From Peptacetobacter sp900539645 (GTDB lineage Bacteria > Bacillota > Clostridia > Peptostreptococcales > Peptostreptococcaceae): a stretch of 64,000 bases of DNA. The notes below the pieces were generated by a model that did no database searches, was not told the DNA's origin, and was given only the letters and a program-made list of their open reading frames with translations. Location: NCBI RefSeq assembly GCF_047807365.1, contig NZ_JBLOUI010000001.1, positions 62,001-126,000 on the forward strand, read 5' to 3'. Positions 16,943-25,804 of this stretch are shown in pieces. The stretch's first letter is position 1. Each line of letters opens with the position of its first letter. The translations under genes were made by a program, and so were the position numbers.

Positions 16943-18874
16943 TTATAATGTTCTTTCAACTTCTTTAGTTATGTATGCTTCAACTATATCGCCTTCTTTT
17001 ATATCGTTATAGTTTACGAAGCTCATACCACATTCGTATCCTTCTGCAACTTCTTTAACGTCGTCTTTGAATCTTCTAAGAGTAGCTAATTCACATTCGT
17101 GAACTATTATACCGTCTCTTACTATTCTAGCTTTACAGTTTCTGTATATTTTACCATTTGTTACATAGCATCCAGCAACTGTACCAACACCAGATATTCT
17201 ATAAGTTTCTCTTATTTCTGCTTTACCTGTGTCTTCATCAACTATATCTGGATCAAGCATACCGCACATAGCAGCCTGTATATCTTCTATAGCTTTGTAT
17301 ATTATTGTGTATGTTCTCATATCCACGTTTTCTTTTTCAGCTAATGATTCAGCACCAGATACTGGTCTAACGTTGAATCCTATTATTATTGCATTAGATG
17401 CAGCTGCAAGAAGTACGTCTGTTTCAGTTATCGCACCAACACCACCGTGTATAGCTTTAACCTGAACTTCATCATTAGATAATCTTTCTAGTGACTGTTT
17501 AACTGCCTGAACAGAACCCTGAACGTCTGCTTTTATAACTATATTTAATTCTTTTAATCCATCATTCATCTGGTTGAATAAATCATCAAGAGATAATCTC
17601 TGGCTTGATTTTAACATTTCTTCTCTCTGCTGCTGCTGTCTTTTTTCTGCTATACTTCTAGCAACTTTATCACTTGGAACTTCAACGAACTGGTCTCCAC
17701 CCTGTGGAACATCAGAAAGTCCAAGTATTTCAACTGCAGTAGATGGTCCAGCAACTTTAACTCTCTTACCTTTTGAGTTTATCATCGCTCTAACTTTACC
17801 ACTTGCAACACCTGCTACTATTGGATCTCCAACTCTTAAAGTACCACCCTGAACAAGTACTGTAGCAACTGGTCCTCTACCTTTATCAAGCTGTGCTTCT
17901 ATTACTGTACCAACAGCTCTCTTATCTGGGTTTGCTTTTAATTCTTCCATTTCAGCAACTAATAGAACCATTTCTAGTAAGTGATCTATTCCTATGTTTT
18001 TCTTAGCTGAAACTGGAACTGCTATAACATCTCCACCCCAGTCTTCAACAAGAAGTCCGTGTTCAGATAATTCCTGTTTAACTCTGTCTGGGTTTGCTCC
18101 ATCTTTATCTATTTTATTTATAGCAACTATTAGTGGGACTTCTGCTGCTTTAGCGTGGTTTATTGCTTCTACTGTCTGAGGCATTATACCGTCATCTGCT
18201 GCAACAACTAGTATAGCTATATCTGTAACCTGAGCACCTCTTGCTCTCATTGATGTGAAAGCTTCATGTCCTGGTGTATCTAGGAATACTATTTTCTGTC
18301 CATTTATTTTAACTTCTGAAGCCCCTATGTGCTGTGTTATACCACCGGCTTCACCTTTTGTAACATTAGTTTTTCTTATTGCATCTAGTAAAGAAGTTTT
18401 ACCGTGGTCAACGTGTCCCATAACTGTTACAACTGGTGGTCTAGGTTTTAAATCTTCTTCTTTATCTTCTTCTATTTCCATTAATTTTTCTATTTCGTCT
18501 TCAGTTTCACTATCATCTGCTGTAGTTAATTCAAATCCGAATTTAGTAGCAACTAATGATGCTATTTCAAAGCTTATTTCCTGGTTTATTGTCGCCATTG
18601 TACCCATCATCATAAGCTCTTTTATAACTTCTGATACAGTTTTACCCATTTCATTTGCTAAATCCTGTACAGTTATTTTTCCGCTGATTGATATTACATT
18701 TCCTCTTTCAGCTATTACTTCTTCTTTTATCATTTCGTAAGCAAGTTCGAATTCTTCTCCTTCAAGAACATCTTCTTCACTTGATACTTCTATATCGAAA
18801 GCTTTTAATTTATTTATAAGCTCCTCATTCGATATTTTTAATTCCTTTGCTAACTGGTCTACTCTTGTTGACAC
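16943..18874 (-). CDS. infB: Translation initiation factor IF-2
   Basis: IF-2 is the GTPase that brings fMet-tRNA to the 30S subunit. At 643 residues it is a short form, with a reduced N-terminal region. An N-terminal IF2_N domain (VDQLAKELKISNEEL) and a second such domain precede the G domain with GHVDHGKTS near residue 155, DTPGH near 200 and NKID near 255. Domains II, III and C2 follow. The start is a GTG at 18874 with GGGGGTGG a few bases upstream. Confidence 0.98.
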   Translation of the reverse strand: MSTRVDQLAKELKISNEELINKLKAFDIEVSSEEDVLEGEEFELAYEMIKEEVIAERGNVISISGKITVQDLANEMGKTVSEVIKELMMMGTMATINQEISFEIASLVATKFGFELTTADDSETEDEIEKLMEIEEDKEEDLKPRPPVVTVMGHVDHGKTSLLDAIRKTNVTKGEAGGITQHIGASEVKINGQKIVFLDTPGHEAFTSMRARGAQVTDIAILVVAADDGIMPQTVEAINHAKAAEVPLIVAINKIDKDGANPDRVKQELSEHGLLVEDWGGDVIAVPVSAKKNIGIDHLLEMVLLVAEMEELKANPDKRAVGTVIEAQLDKGRGPVATVLVQGGTLRVGDPIVAGVASGKVRAMINSKGKRVKVAGPSTAVEILGLSDVPQGGDQFVEVPSDKVARSIAEKRQQQQREEMLKSSQRLSLDDLFNQMNDGLKELNIVIKADVQGSVQAVKQSLERLSNDEVQVKAIHGGVGAITETDVLLAAASNAIIIGFNVRPVSGAESLAEKENVDMRTYTIIYKAIEDIQAAMCGMLDPDIVDEDTGKAEIRETYRISGVGTVAGCYVTNGKIYRNCKARIVRDGIIVHECELATLRRFKDDVKEVAEGYECGMSFVNYNDIKEGDIVEAYITKEVERTL

Positions 18875-18890
18875 AAGACCACCCCCTATA

Positions 18891-19208
18891 TTAAATTTCT
18901 TCTAACAATTCCAATATCTTCTTCGCAAATCCTCTATCCTCGATACCTATAACAGCACGAAAACTCTTTCCAATTGCGTTTCCAATTTCTTCTTTTGTTC
19001 CGTATTCAACCATCTTTACATTTCTAAAAGATGATTTATCTCTAAAAAGTTTTTTAGTATTATCTGATGCATCTGTTGCAACTATAACTAAATCAACTTT
19101 TCCTTTTTTTAAATCTTGAAGAGTCGTATCATCTCCTGATACAACCTTTCTAGCTCTAGTAGCTAGACCTAATAGTGACATTACTCTTTTTTTAGACATA
19201 TTATTCAT
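18891..19208 (-). CDS. ylxQ: L7Ae-family ribosomal-like protein YlxQ
   Basis: This 105-residue protein belongs to the L7Ae/L30e family that binds kink-turn RNA; its exact role is unknown. Visible family features are LGLATRARKVVSGDD near the N-terminus and LVIVATDASDNTKK near the middle. It overlaps the end of ylxR by 8 bases and lies 16 bases before infB, its conserved place in the nusA-infB operon. Confidence 0.92.
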   Translation of the reverse strand: MNNMSKKRVMSLLGLATRARKVVSGDDTTLQDLKKGKVDLVIVATDASDNTKKLFRDKSSFRNVKMVEYGTKEEIGNAIGKSFRAVIGIEDRGFAKKILELLEEI

Positions 19209-19473
19209 AATCTTCTAACTCCGTAAGTAATCTTTCATATACTTCTTGTGGTACTTCCATTTTAAAAGCTCTATTTAACGCTTTACTTTTTATAGCTTTT
19301 TTAAGACATTCGGCACTTTTGCAGATATATGCTCCTCTACCATTTGCCTTACCTGTTGGATCTAAAAATATTTCGCCTTCTTTATTTTTAACTATTCTTA
19401 TAAGGCCCTTTTTAGAATCTCTTTCCTGACAAGCTATACATTTTCTCTGAGGTACTTTTTTCACTTTCTGCAA
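19201..19473 (-). CDS. ylxR: YlxR family RNA-binding protein (RnpM)
   Basis: YlxR, also called RnpM after reports that it modulates RNase P in B. subtilis, is a small nucleic-acid-binding protein. The 90-residue product has the signature RKCIACQERDSKKGLIRIV and then GRGAYICKSAECLKKA, with two cysteine pairs. It lies between nusA and ylxQ. Confidence 0.93.
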   Translation of the reverse strand: MQKVKKVPQRKCIACQERDSKKGLIRIVKNKEGEIFLDPTGKANGRGAYICKSAECLKKAIKSKALNRAFKMEVPQEVYERLLTELEDYE

Positions 19474-19493
19474 AACAATCCCTCCTAACTCAT

Positions 19494-20666
19494 CTATTCT
19501 TCTACAGTTTCTTCTTTTACTTCTACGTCATCTGCGAATAAATCTTCATCTGAGAAATCTGCAAATTCATCATTGAATTCTAATTCGCTTTCTTCTTTTT
19601 TATCGTATACACCATTTGCTAAATCTTCTTCGTACTGAGATTCGCTTTTTATGTCTATTTTCCATCCAGTAAGTTTAGCTGCTAATCTAGCATTCTGTCC
19701 GTCTTTACCTATTGCTAATGAAAGCTGATAATCTGGTACAACTACTAATGCTGATTTTTCTTCTTCATCAACTTCTACCTTAACAACTTTTGATGGGCTT
19801 AATGATGCAGATATATATTCAGCAAAATCATCGCTGTATTTTATTATATCTATTTTTTCATCTCCAAGTTCATCTACTATGTTTTTAACTCTTGATCCCT
19901 TAGGTCCTACACAAGCTCCTATTGGATCTATTTTTTCGTCTACTGATTTAACAGCCATTTTAGTTCTTGATCCAGCTTCTCTAGCTATAGATTTTATCTG
20001 AACTATTCCCTGTTCTATTTCTGGAACTTCAAGTTCGAATAATCTTCCAACAAGACCTTTATTACTTCTTGATACTATTATCTGAGGTCCTTTGCTTCCT
20101 TTTTTAACTTCTACAACGTAAACTTTTATTCTCTGACCTTCTTTATATATTTCGTTGTCTATTTTTTCGCTCCGTGGCATAACACCTTCTATTTTACCAA
20201 GGTCTACATATACAACGCTTGGAGTAGCTCTAGTTATTTCACCGTCTACTATTTCGCCTTCTCTTTCCATGAATTCGTTGTAAACTATTTCTCTTTCTGC
20301 TTCTCTTAATCTCTGAACAACTACCTGTTTAGCTGTCTGAGCTGCTATTCTACCAAAGTTACTTGGAGTTACTTCATTTCTTATAACATCTCCTATTTCG
20401 TAGCTTGGGCTTATTTTTTTAGCTTCTGAAAGTTCTATTTCTAAGAAACTATCGTAGTAATCAGATTCATCAACTACAGTTCTAGTAGAGTATACTCTTA
20501 TATCTCCATTTTCTCTGTCAAATTCTACTTCAACATTCCGCGCCTGACCAAAGTTTTTCTTATAAGCTGTTAAAAGAGCCTGTTCGATAGTATCTATAAG
20601 TATTTCTTTGTCTATGCCTTTAGTTTCTACTATCTCGTTTAATGCGTTTAAAAATTCCTGATTCAT
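19494..20666 (-). CDS. nusA: Transcription termination/antitermination factor NusA
   Basis: NusA binds RNA polymerase and stimulates pausing and intrinsic termination. The 390-residue product has an N-terminal polymerase-binding domain, an S1 domain (EIVDGEITRATPSVVYVDLG, about residue 135) and two KH domains. KH1 contains DPIGACVGPKGSRVKNI and KH2 contains LAIGKDGQNARLAAKLTGW. The acidic C-terminal tail lacks the extra repeats of the E. coli protein. A hairpin in the operon leader could be its own target. Confidence 0.97.
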   Translation of the reverse strand: MNQEFLNALNEIVETKGIDKEILIDTIEQALLTAYKKNFGQARNVEVEFDRENGDIRVYSTRTVVDESDYYDSFLEIELSEAKKISPSYEIGDVIRNEVTPSNFGRIAAQTAKQVVVQRLREAEREIVYNEFMEREGEIVDGEITRATPSVVYVDLGKIEGVMPRSEKIDNEIYKEGQRIKVYVVEVKKGSKGPQIIVSRSNKGLVGRLFELEVPEIEQGIVQIKSIAREAGSRTKMAVKSVDEKIDPIGACVGPKGSRVKNIVDELGDEKIDIIKYSDDFAEYISASLSPSKVVKVEVDEEEKSALVVVPDYQLSLAIGKDGQNARLAAKLTGWKIDIKSESQYEEDLANGVYDKKEESELEFNDEFADFSDEDLFADDVEVKEETVEE

Positions 20667-20689
20667 TTTTCCTCCTTGTGCATCTAAGA

Positions 20690-21154
20690 CTAGAATTTTA
20701 TAGCTAATCTTATTATTGCAACGTCCTTTCTATTGAATTTCATTTCTTCATTATTTATGATAACAACTATATTATTTTCTTCATCTAAACCTACTAGTTC
20801 CCCTTCGAACTGTTTAACACCATCTATGGCTTTGTAAAGTTTTATTTCCACATCTCTTCCTTTGTACTTCACAAACTCTTTATCTCTTTTTAGTGCTCTA
20901 TCAATTCCAGGAGAAGATACTTCAAGATAATAATTTTCTTCTATAAAATCATTTTCGTCAAGTTTTGGGCTTAATTCTCTACTTACCTCTTCACATTCGT
21001 TAAGAGATATTCCACCTTCTTTATCAACCACTACTCTTAAATAGAACTGGCCTGCTTCTTTTACGTACTCAACGTCTACCGTTTCATAACCTTTTTCATC
21101 CGTTATAGCAGTTACCATTTTTTCAACTCTATCTACTATTTCACTTTTTTTCAT
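20690..21154 (-). CDS. rimP: Ribosome maturation factor RimP
   Basis: RimP helps assemble the 30S subunit. The 154-residue product shows the two family domains: the N-terminal one with VDVEYVKEAGQFYLRVVVDKEGG and LDENDFIEENYYLEVSSPGIDR, and a C-terminal SH3-like barrel. It is the first gene of the rimP-nusA-ylxR-ylxQ-infB-rbfA-nrnA-truB-ribF run. A leader with a terminator hairpin precedes it, and GGAGG lies 7 bases before the ATG. Confidence 0.96.
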   Translation of the reverse strand: MKKSEIVDRVEKMVTAITDEKGYETVDVEYVKEAGQFYLRVVVDKEGGISLNECEEVSRELSPKLDENDFIEENYYLEVSSPGIDRALKRDKEFVKYKGRDVEIKLYKAIDGVKQFEGELVGLDEENNIVVIINNEEMKFNRKDVAIIRLAIKF

Positions 21155-21202
21155 TATTATCTATCCTCCTTATTCAATTGTAATTTTTCGTTCTTTTTCC
21201 AT

Positions 21203-21234
21203 AAAAAAGAGTGAGAACAACTGCCTCACTCTTC
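21203..21234 (-). terminator. Terminator hairpin in the rimP-nusA leader
   Basis: The minus strand reads GAAGAGTGAG-GCAGTTGTT-CTCACTCTTTTTT, a strong intrinsic terminator only about 50 bases before rimP. A promoter lies upstream of it, so it ends polC transcripts and also sits inside the rimP-nusA leader. Confidence 0.9.
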
Positions 21235-21268
21235 CTTTCCTTGTAAAAGATAAACTGTATTAATTTAT

Positions 21269-21297
21269 ATATTATCACATATTTCCCATGTTTGCAA
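21269..21297 (-). promoter_or_regulatory. rimP-nusA-infB operon promoter
   Basis: TTGCAA (21292-21297) and TAATAT (21269-21274) on the minus strand are 17 bases apart, and the -10 is preceded by TGTGA. Transcription would start around 21262, upstream of the terminator hairpin. Confidence 0.65.
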
Positions 21298-21301
21298 GAT
21301 T

Positions 21302-21337
21302 TGACAATAATAAATTACAATAATTATAACATTGTCA
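21302..21337. repeat. Inverted repeat between polC and the rimP promoter
   Basis: TGACAAT (21302-21308) and ATTGTCA (21331-21337) are a perfect 7-base inverted repeat around a 22-base AT-only spacer. It begins about 28 bases after the polC stop. There is no T run, so it may be an operator or an mRNA 3' end rather than a terminator. Confidence 0.4.
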
Positions 21338-21364
21338 TTTCTTCTAAAAACTTGACTTTTATTT

Positions 21365-24300
21365 TTAGAATAATGAAAGCTGATTCTTATCGCTCATACT
21401 TCCAAGTGAGCCATGCTTGTCTAATGTTTCTACAACCGTTCTCGAAATCTTAGTTCTCTTTCTAAAATCTTCCTTAGAAATAAACTCTCCATTTTCTCTT
21501 TCCTCTACAATATGTATCGCTGCATTTTCTCCAACTCCCTGAAGCGCTGTCATAGGTGGTCTTAAAAGTCCAGGCCCTATCACTTCAAACTCTGTTGCAG
21601 ATGATTTATAAATATCAACAGGCGCAATTTTTATTCCCCTTGCATACATTTCTTGCGCAACTTCCAAAATTATATACATTCCTTTTTCCTTTTGAGTTGC
21701 GTCATTTCCAAGTTCTTCAATTTCTTTTTTCTTTGCCTTTATCGCATCGTATCCCTTTATAATAAGATCTGCATCAAAATCTTCAACTTTTGTAGTAAAG
21801 TACGTCGCATAAAATGCTTCTGGATAATGTACTTTACAGTACGCAAGTCTGAAAGATGTCATAACATATGCAACCGCATGTGCTTTAGGGAACATGTATT
21901 TTATTTTTTTACAAGAATTTATATACCAATCCGGAACATTATTTTCAATCATCGCCTCTTCATGTTCTGGCTTTAATCCTCTACCTTTTCTGACACTTTC
22001 CATTATCGTGAAACTCATCTTTGGTGGAAGTCCTTTAAATATCAAGTAGTTCATTATATCGTCTCGTGTAGATATAACTTCTTTTAGTCCAACTATATTT
22101 TCTCTGACCAAATCCTGTGCATTATTTACCCAAACATCTGTCCCATGAGAAAGCCCAGATATTCTGACTAACTCTGCAAATGTAGTCGGCTTTGTATCTA
22201 AAAGCATCTGTCTAACGAATTTTGTCCCGAATTCTGGAATTGCAAGACATCCTATCTCACAATCTATTTCCTCAGGAGTTACACCAAGTGCCTCAGTTGA
22301 AGTAAATAAAGACATTGTAGCTTTATCATCAAGAGGAATATCAGTTATTGTTATTCCTGTTATATCTTCAAGCATTCTTATAATGGTCGGACCATCGTGC
22401 CCAAGTATGTCTAGCTTCAGAATTCTACCACTTATAGAATGATAATCGAAGTGAGTAGTTATAACTCCACAGTTTACATCATTAGCTGGATACTGAATTG
22501 GAGTAAAATCATAAACATCCTTGTAATCTGGTATAACCATTACTCCTCCAGGATGCTGCCCTGATGTTCTCTTAACACCTGTACAACCTTCTGCAAGTCT
22601 AAGTACCTCAGCTGATGGAACTTCTATATCATTTTCTTCAACGTATTTCTTTGCATACCCAAAAGCTGTCTTTTCGGCTACTGTACCTATTGTACCTGCT
22701 CTATAGACGTGACCTTCCCCAAACAGCTCCTCTGTATACTTGTGGATAACTGGCTGATATGAGCCAGAGAAGTTAAGGTCTATATCCGGTTCTTTATCCC
22801 CTTCAAATCCTAAGAAAACTTCAAACGGTATATCATGTCCGTTCTTTATAAGTTTTTCACCACATTTTGGACAAACTTTATCTGGTAAATCTATTCCAGA
22901 TCCCCATTCACCTATAGCATAGAAGTACGAATACTTACACTCTTTATTAGGACAAACATAATGAGCTGGAAGTGGGTTAACCTCTGTTATATCACTCATT
23001 GTAGCTGCAAATGAAGAACCAACAGAACCCCTTGAACCAACTAGATATCCATCTGAAAGTGATTTTGCAACTAGCTTCTGTGCAATTATATACATCACCG
23101 CATAACCATTACCGATTATAGAGTTTAGCTCTCTATTAAGCCTTTTTTCTACTATCTCTGGAAGTGGATCTCCATAAATATCCACAGCCTTTTTAAAGCA
23201 CATCTCTCTAAGTTCTACATCTGAACCTTCAATTACCGGTGGATAAGTTTCATCTGGTATCGGTTTAACATCCTCTACCATATCAGCTATAAGATTTGTA
23301 TTTTCTACAACAACCTCATAAGCAAGTTCTTCTCCTAAATAAGAAAACTCATCTAGCATTTCGTCAGTAGTTCTAAAATGAAGGTAAGTCTCCTCATCAT
23401 CTAGCTTAAATCCTTGAGAGAATTTAAGCACCCTTCTAAGCACTGCATCGTGTTTATCTAAGAAATGAACATCTCCAGTAGCTACAGGAATTTTACCAAA
23501 TTTCTTGGCAGTTTCTACAACTCTTCTATTTATTTCCTTTAACTCATCTTCGTCCTCAACATCTCCATTATCTATCATAAATCTATTATTATCTATAGGC
23601 ATTACTTCAATATAATCATATGGAGCTATAATCTTTTCCATTTCTTCATCTGGAAGTCTTTTCTTAACAGCATCGTATACAACACCTGCTTCACATGCAG
23701 ATCCTACAATAATTCCCTCTCTATATTCATCAAGCACACTTTGAAGAATTCTCGGTGCTCTGTAAAAATGATTAACATGCGCATCAGATACAATCTTGTA
23801 AAGATTTTTTATACCAGTCTGATTTTTTGCAATCAATGTTATATGATGAGTTTTTAATTTTGTATAGTCAACCTTTCCAAGTACTGTATTTACATCTGAT
23901 AATTTTTCAACTCCTTGTTTTTTTAACATTCCAAGGAATTTTATAAATATATTTGCAGTTGCTTCGGCATCGTCTACAGCTCTATGGTGGTTAAGTAGCT
24001 GCACACCGACCTCTTTTGCAACCTTATCTAGCTTATATCTTTTTAAATTAGGAAGCATAATTCTAGCAAGCATCAGTGTATCTACCTTTTTATTCTTATA
24101 CTCCAATCCCTGCTCTTTACACTTCTGCATAATAAATCCTGTATCGAAGTCTGCATTATGAGCAACTAGCACGTCATCTCCTACAAACTCCATAAACTTA
24201 GGAAGTATTTCTTCAATTGTAGGCTTGTCTTTTACCATTTCATTGGTAATTCCTGTAAGCTCCTGAACTCTATATGATATATCTTTTTCTGGATTTACAA

Positions 24301-25666
24301 GCTCACTAAATCTATCCACAATCTCAAAATCTCTTATCTTAACAGCACCTATTTCTGTTATCTTGTCGTTTATATTGGAAAAACCTGTAGTTTCCAAGTC
24401 AAATACTACAAACTCTTGAGATAAACTCTTATCATTTGCATTCTCTATGGCATCTTTATTATCCTCTGTTAGATACCCTTCAACCCCATAAAGCACCTTT
24501 ATCCCTTCTTTTTTAGCTGCATTCATAGCATCTGGGAATCCCTGTACAACACCGTGGTCAGTTATTGCAATAGCAGGATGTCCCCATTTTGCAGCACGAG
24601 ATACAAGTCCTTTAACTGAGCAAATTGCATCCATTGAGGACATCTGAGTATGTGCGTGTAGTTCCACTCTTTTCTTTTCAGCAGTATCTTTTCTCTCTTC
24701 TCTTTCTTCCTTTCTCATACCGCTGATTGTCATACTTATCTCTCTCTGGAATGTATCATAAAGAACATCTCCCTTTATCTTTATATACATACCCTTGCTT
24801 ATTTTTCCAAGTACCCAATCTTTATTAGTATCAGTGAGGAATATTTTACAAGTTATAGAACTTGTGTAGTCTGTTACCATAAGCATTAGAAGGATTTTAC
24901 CATTTCTAAGCTCTTTTATCTCTATGTTGAATATTGTTCCCTCTATACCTACAGTTCCAGAATTGCTATCTAGGTTTTCTATTTTTTCTGTAAGGACATT
25001 TACATTTTCTCCATAAATCATATTTTCGTCCTTCTCATCTTTTATAACATATCCGCTTTCTTCTTCGGACTCACTAGTTTTATTTCTATTTTCTTTTTCG
25101 AGAATCATAATCTTTTCATTGAATTCTCTATCTATTTTTTCAACTAATTTCTTCCTATCAACCTTTTCATCGACTGCGCTCTCGATTTCAATATCCATAT
25201 CAATTCCAAACTCCTCACTTATTGTATGTTTTAGAGTTGTAGTGATATTCTTATTCATAATTCTCTGGTAAAATATACCCTTTGGAATTTTTATCTTAAG
25301 TTTGTTTTCTATGCATAAATACTCAATCTCTTTCTGCCACCCAGATATAGATGGGCAAATACTCTTTAGTATATATACTATATTAGGCCAATATTTTTTC
25401 ATTATATCTTTTTCTGTTTTTCTCTCAAACCCTGTATACTCTATCTTAAACTTTATCTCTCTAAAATATTTATTCTTAGCCTTTATCTCCCTTTGAGCTC
25501 TTTCTAAATACTCATATGGAACAACGTCTTTAGAAGATAGATAGAAATATACAGTTTTATTTTCTTTAAAGTAGATAACTTTTTTTATATAAACATCTTC
25601 CATCTTTTTTATAAGAGAAGTATTGCTTATATCCATTTTTATCATACATTCCTTTAAGCTTTCCAA
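21365..25666 (-). CDS. polC: DNA polymerase III alpha subunit, PolC type
   Basis: PolC is the main replicative polymerase of low-GC Gram-positives, with a built-in proofreading exonuclease. The 1433-residue product has an N-terminal domain, an OB fold, a PHP domain split by the exonuclease (HAHTQMSSMDAI near residue 340) and a DEDDh exonuclease (VFDLETTGFSNINDKITEIG near 423). The polymerase core follows, with SRGSVGSSFAA near 880, a Cys4 zinc site near 905-930 and the catalytic PDIDLNFSG near 962. Start choice is uncertain: a TTG at 25666 with AGGAG 11 bases upstream, or an ATG at 25645. Confidence 0.97.
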   Translation of the reverse strand: MESLKECMIKMDISNTSLIKKMEDVYIKKVIYFKENKTVYFYLSSKDVVPYEYLERAQREIKAKNKYFREIKFKIEYTGFERKTEKDIMKKYWPNIVYILKSICPSISGWQKEIEYLCIENKLKIKIPKGIFYQRIMNKNITTTLKHTISEEFGIDMDIEIESAVDEKVDRKKLVEKIDREFNEKIMILEKENRNKTSESEEESGYVIKDEKDENMIYGENVNVLTEKIENLDSNSGTVGIEGTIFNIEIKELRNGKILLMLMVTDYTSSITCKIFLTDTNKDWVLGKISKGMYIKIKGDVLYDTFQREISMTISGMRKEEREERKDTAEKKRVELHAHTQMSSMDAICSVKGLVSRAAKWGHPAIAITDHGVVQGFPDAMNAAKKEGIKVLYGVEGYLTEDNKDAIENANDKSLSQEFVVFDLETTGFSNINDKITEIGAVKIRDFEIVDRFSELVNPEKDISYRVQELTGITNEMVKDKPTIEEILPKFMEFVGDDVLVAHNADFDTGFIMQKCKEQGLEYKNKKVDTLMLARIMLPNLKRYKLDKVAKEVGVQLLNHHRAVDDAEATANIFIKFLGMLKKQGVEKLSDVNTVLGKVDYTKLKTHHITLIAKNQTGIKNLYKIVSDAHVNHFYRAPRILQSVLDEYREGIIVGSACEAGVVYDAVKKRLPDEEMEKIIAPYDYIEVMPIDNNRFMIDNGDVEDEDELKEINRRVVETAKKFGKIPVATGDVHFLDKHDAVLRRVLKFSQGFKLDDEETYLHFRTTDEMLDEFSYLGEELAYEVVVENTNLIADMVEDVKPIPDETYPPVIEGSDVELREMCFKKAVDIYGDPLPEIVEKRLNRELNSIIGNGYAVMYIIAQKLVAKSLSDGYLVGSRGSVGSSFAATMSDITEVNPLPAHYVCPNKECKYSYFYAIGEWGSGIDLPDKVCPKCGEKLIKNGHDIPFEVFLGFEGDKEPDIDLNFSGSYQPVIHKYTEELFGEGHVYRAGTIGTVAEKTAFGYAKKYVEENDIEVPSAEVLRLAEGCTGVKRTSGQHPGGVMVIPDYKDVYDFTPIQYPANDVNCGVITTHFDYHSISGRILKLDILGHDGPTIIRMLEDITGITITDIPLDDKATMSLFTSTEALGVTPEEIDCEIGCLAIPEFGTKFVRQMLLDTKPTTFAELVRISGLSHGTDVWVNNAQDLVRENIVGLKEVISTRDDIMNYLIFKGLPPKMSFTIMESVRKGRGLKPEHEEAMIENNVPDWYINSCKKIKYMFPKAHAVAYVMTSFRLAYCKVHYPEAFYATYFTTKVEDFDADLIIKGYDAIKAKKKEIEELGNDATQKEKGMYIILEVAQEMYARGIKIAPVDIYKSSATEFEVIGPGLLRPPMTALQGVGENAAIHIVEERENGEFISKEDFRKRTKISRTVVETLDKHGSLGSMSDKNQLSLF

Positions 25667-25748
25667 TCTTTTCTTCTCTCCTAACAGTATTTAAAATTTA
25701 CAAACTTCCAATTTATTTGTTTGCAAAATAATATATTAACGTAAATAA

Positions 25749-25780
25749 AGAATCATGTACAAATTATCGCACATGATTCC
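25749..25780 (-). terminator. Terminator after the SH3/glucosaminidase gene
   Basis: The minus strand has GAATCATGT-GCGATAATTTGT-ACATGATTC followed by TTTATTT. The stem is perfect and the T run moderate. Confidence 0.7.
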
Positions 25781-25804
25781 ATATATTCTATAAATTTATT
25801 TTTA

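Noticed and set aside
18255..18740. Plus-strand open frame of 161 codons opposite infB
   Set aside because: Mirror of the IF-2 G domain reading; composition is that of a reversed codon frame.
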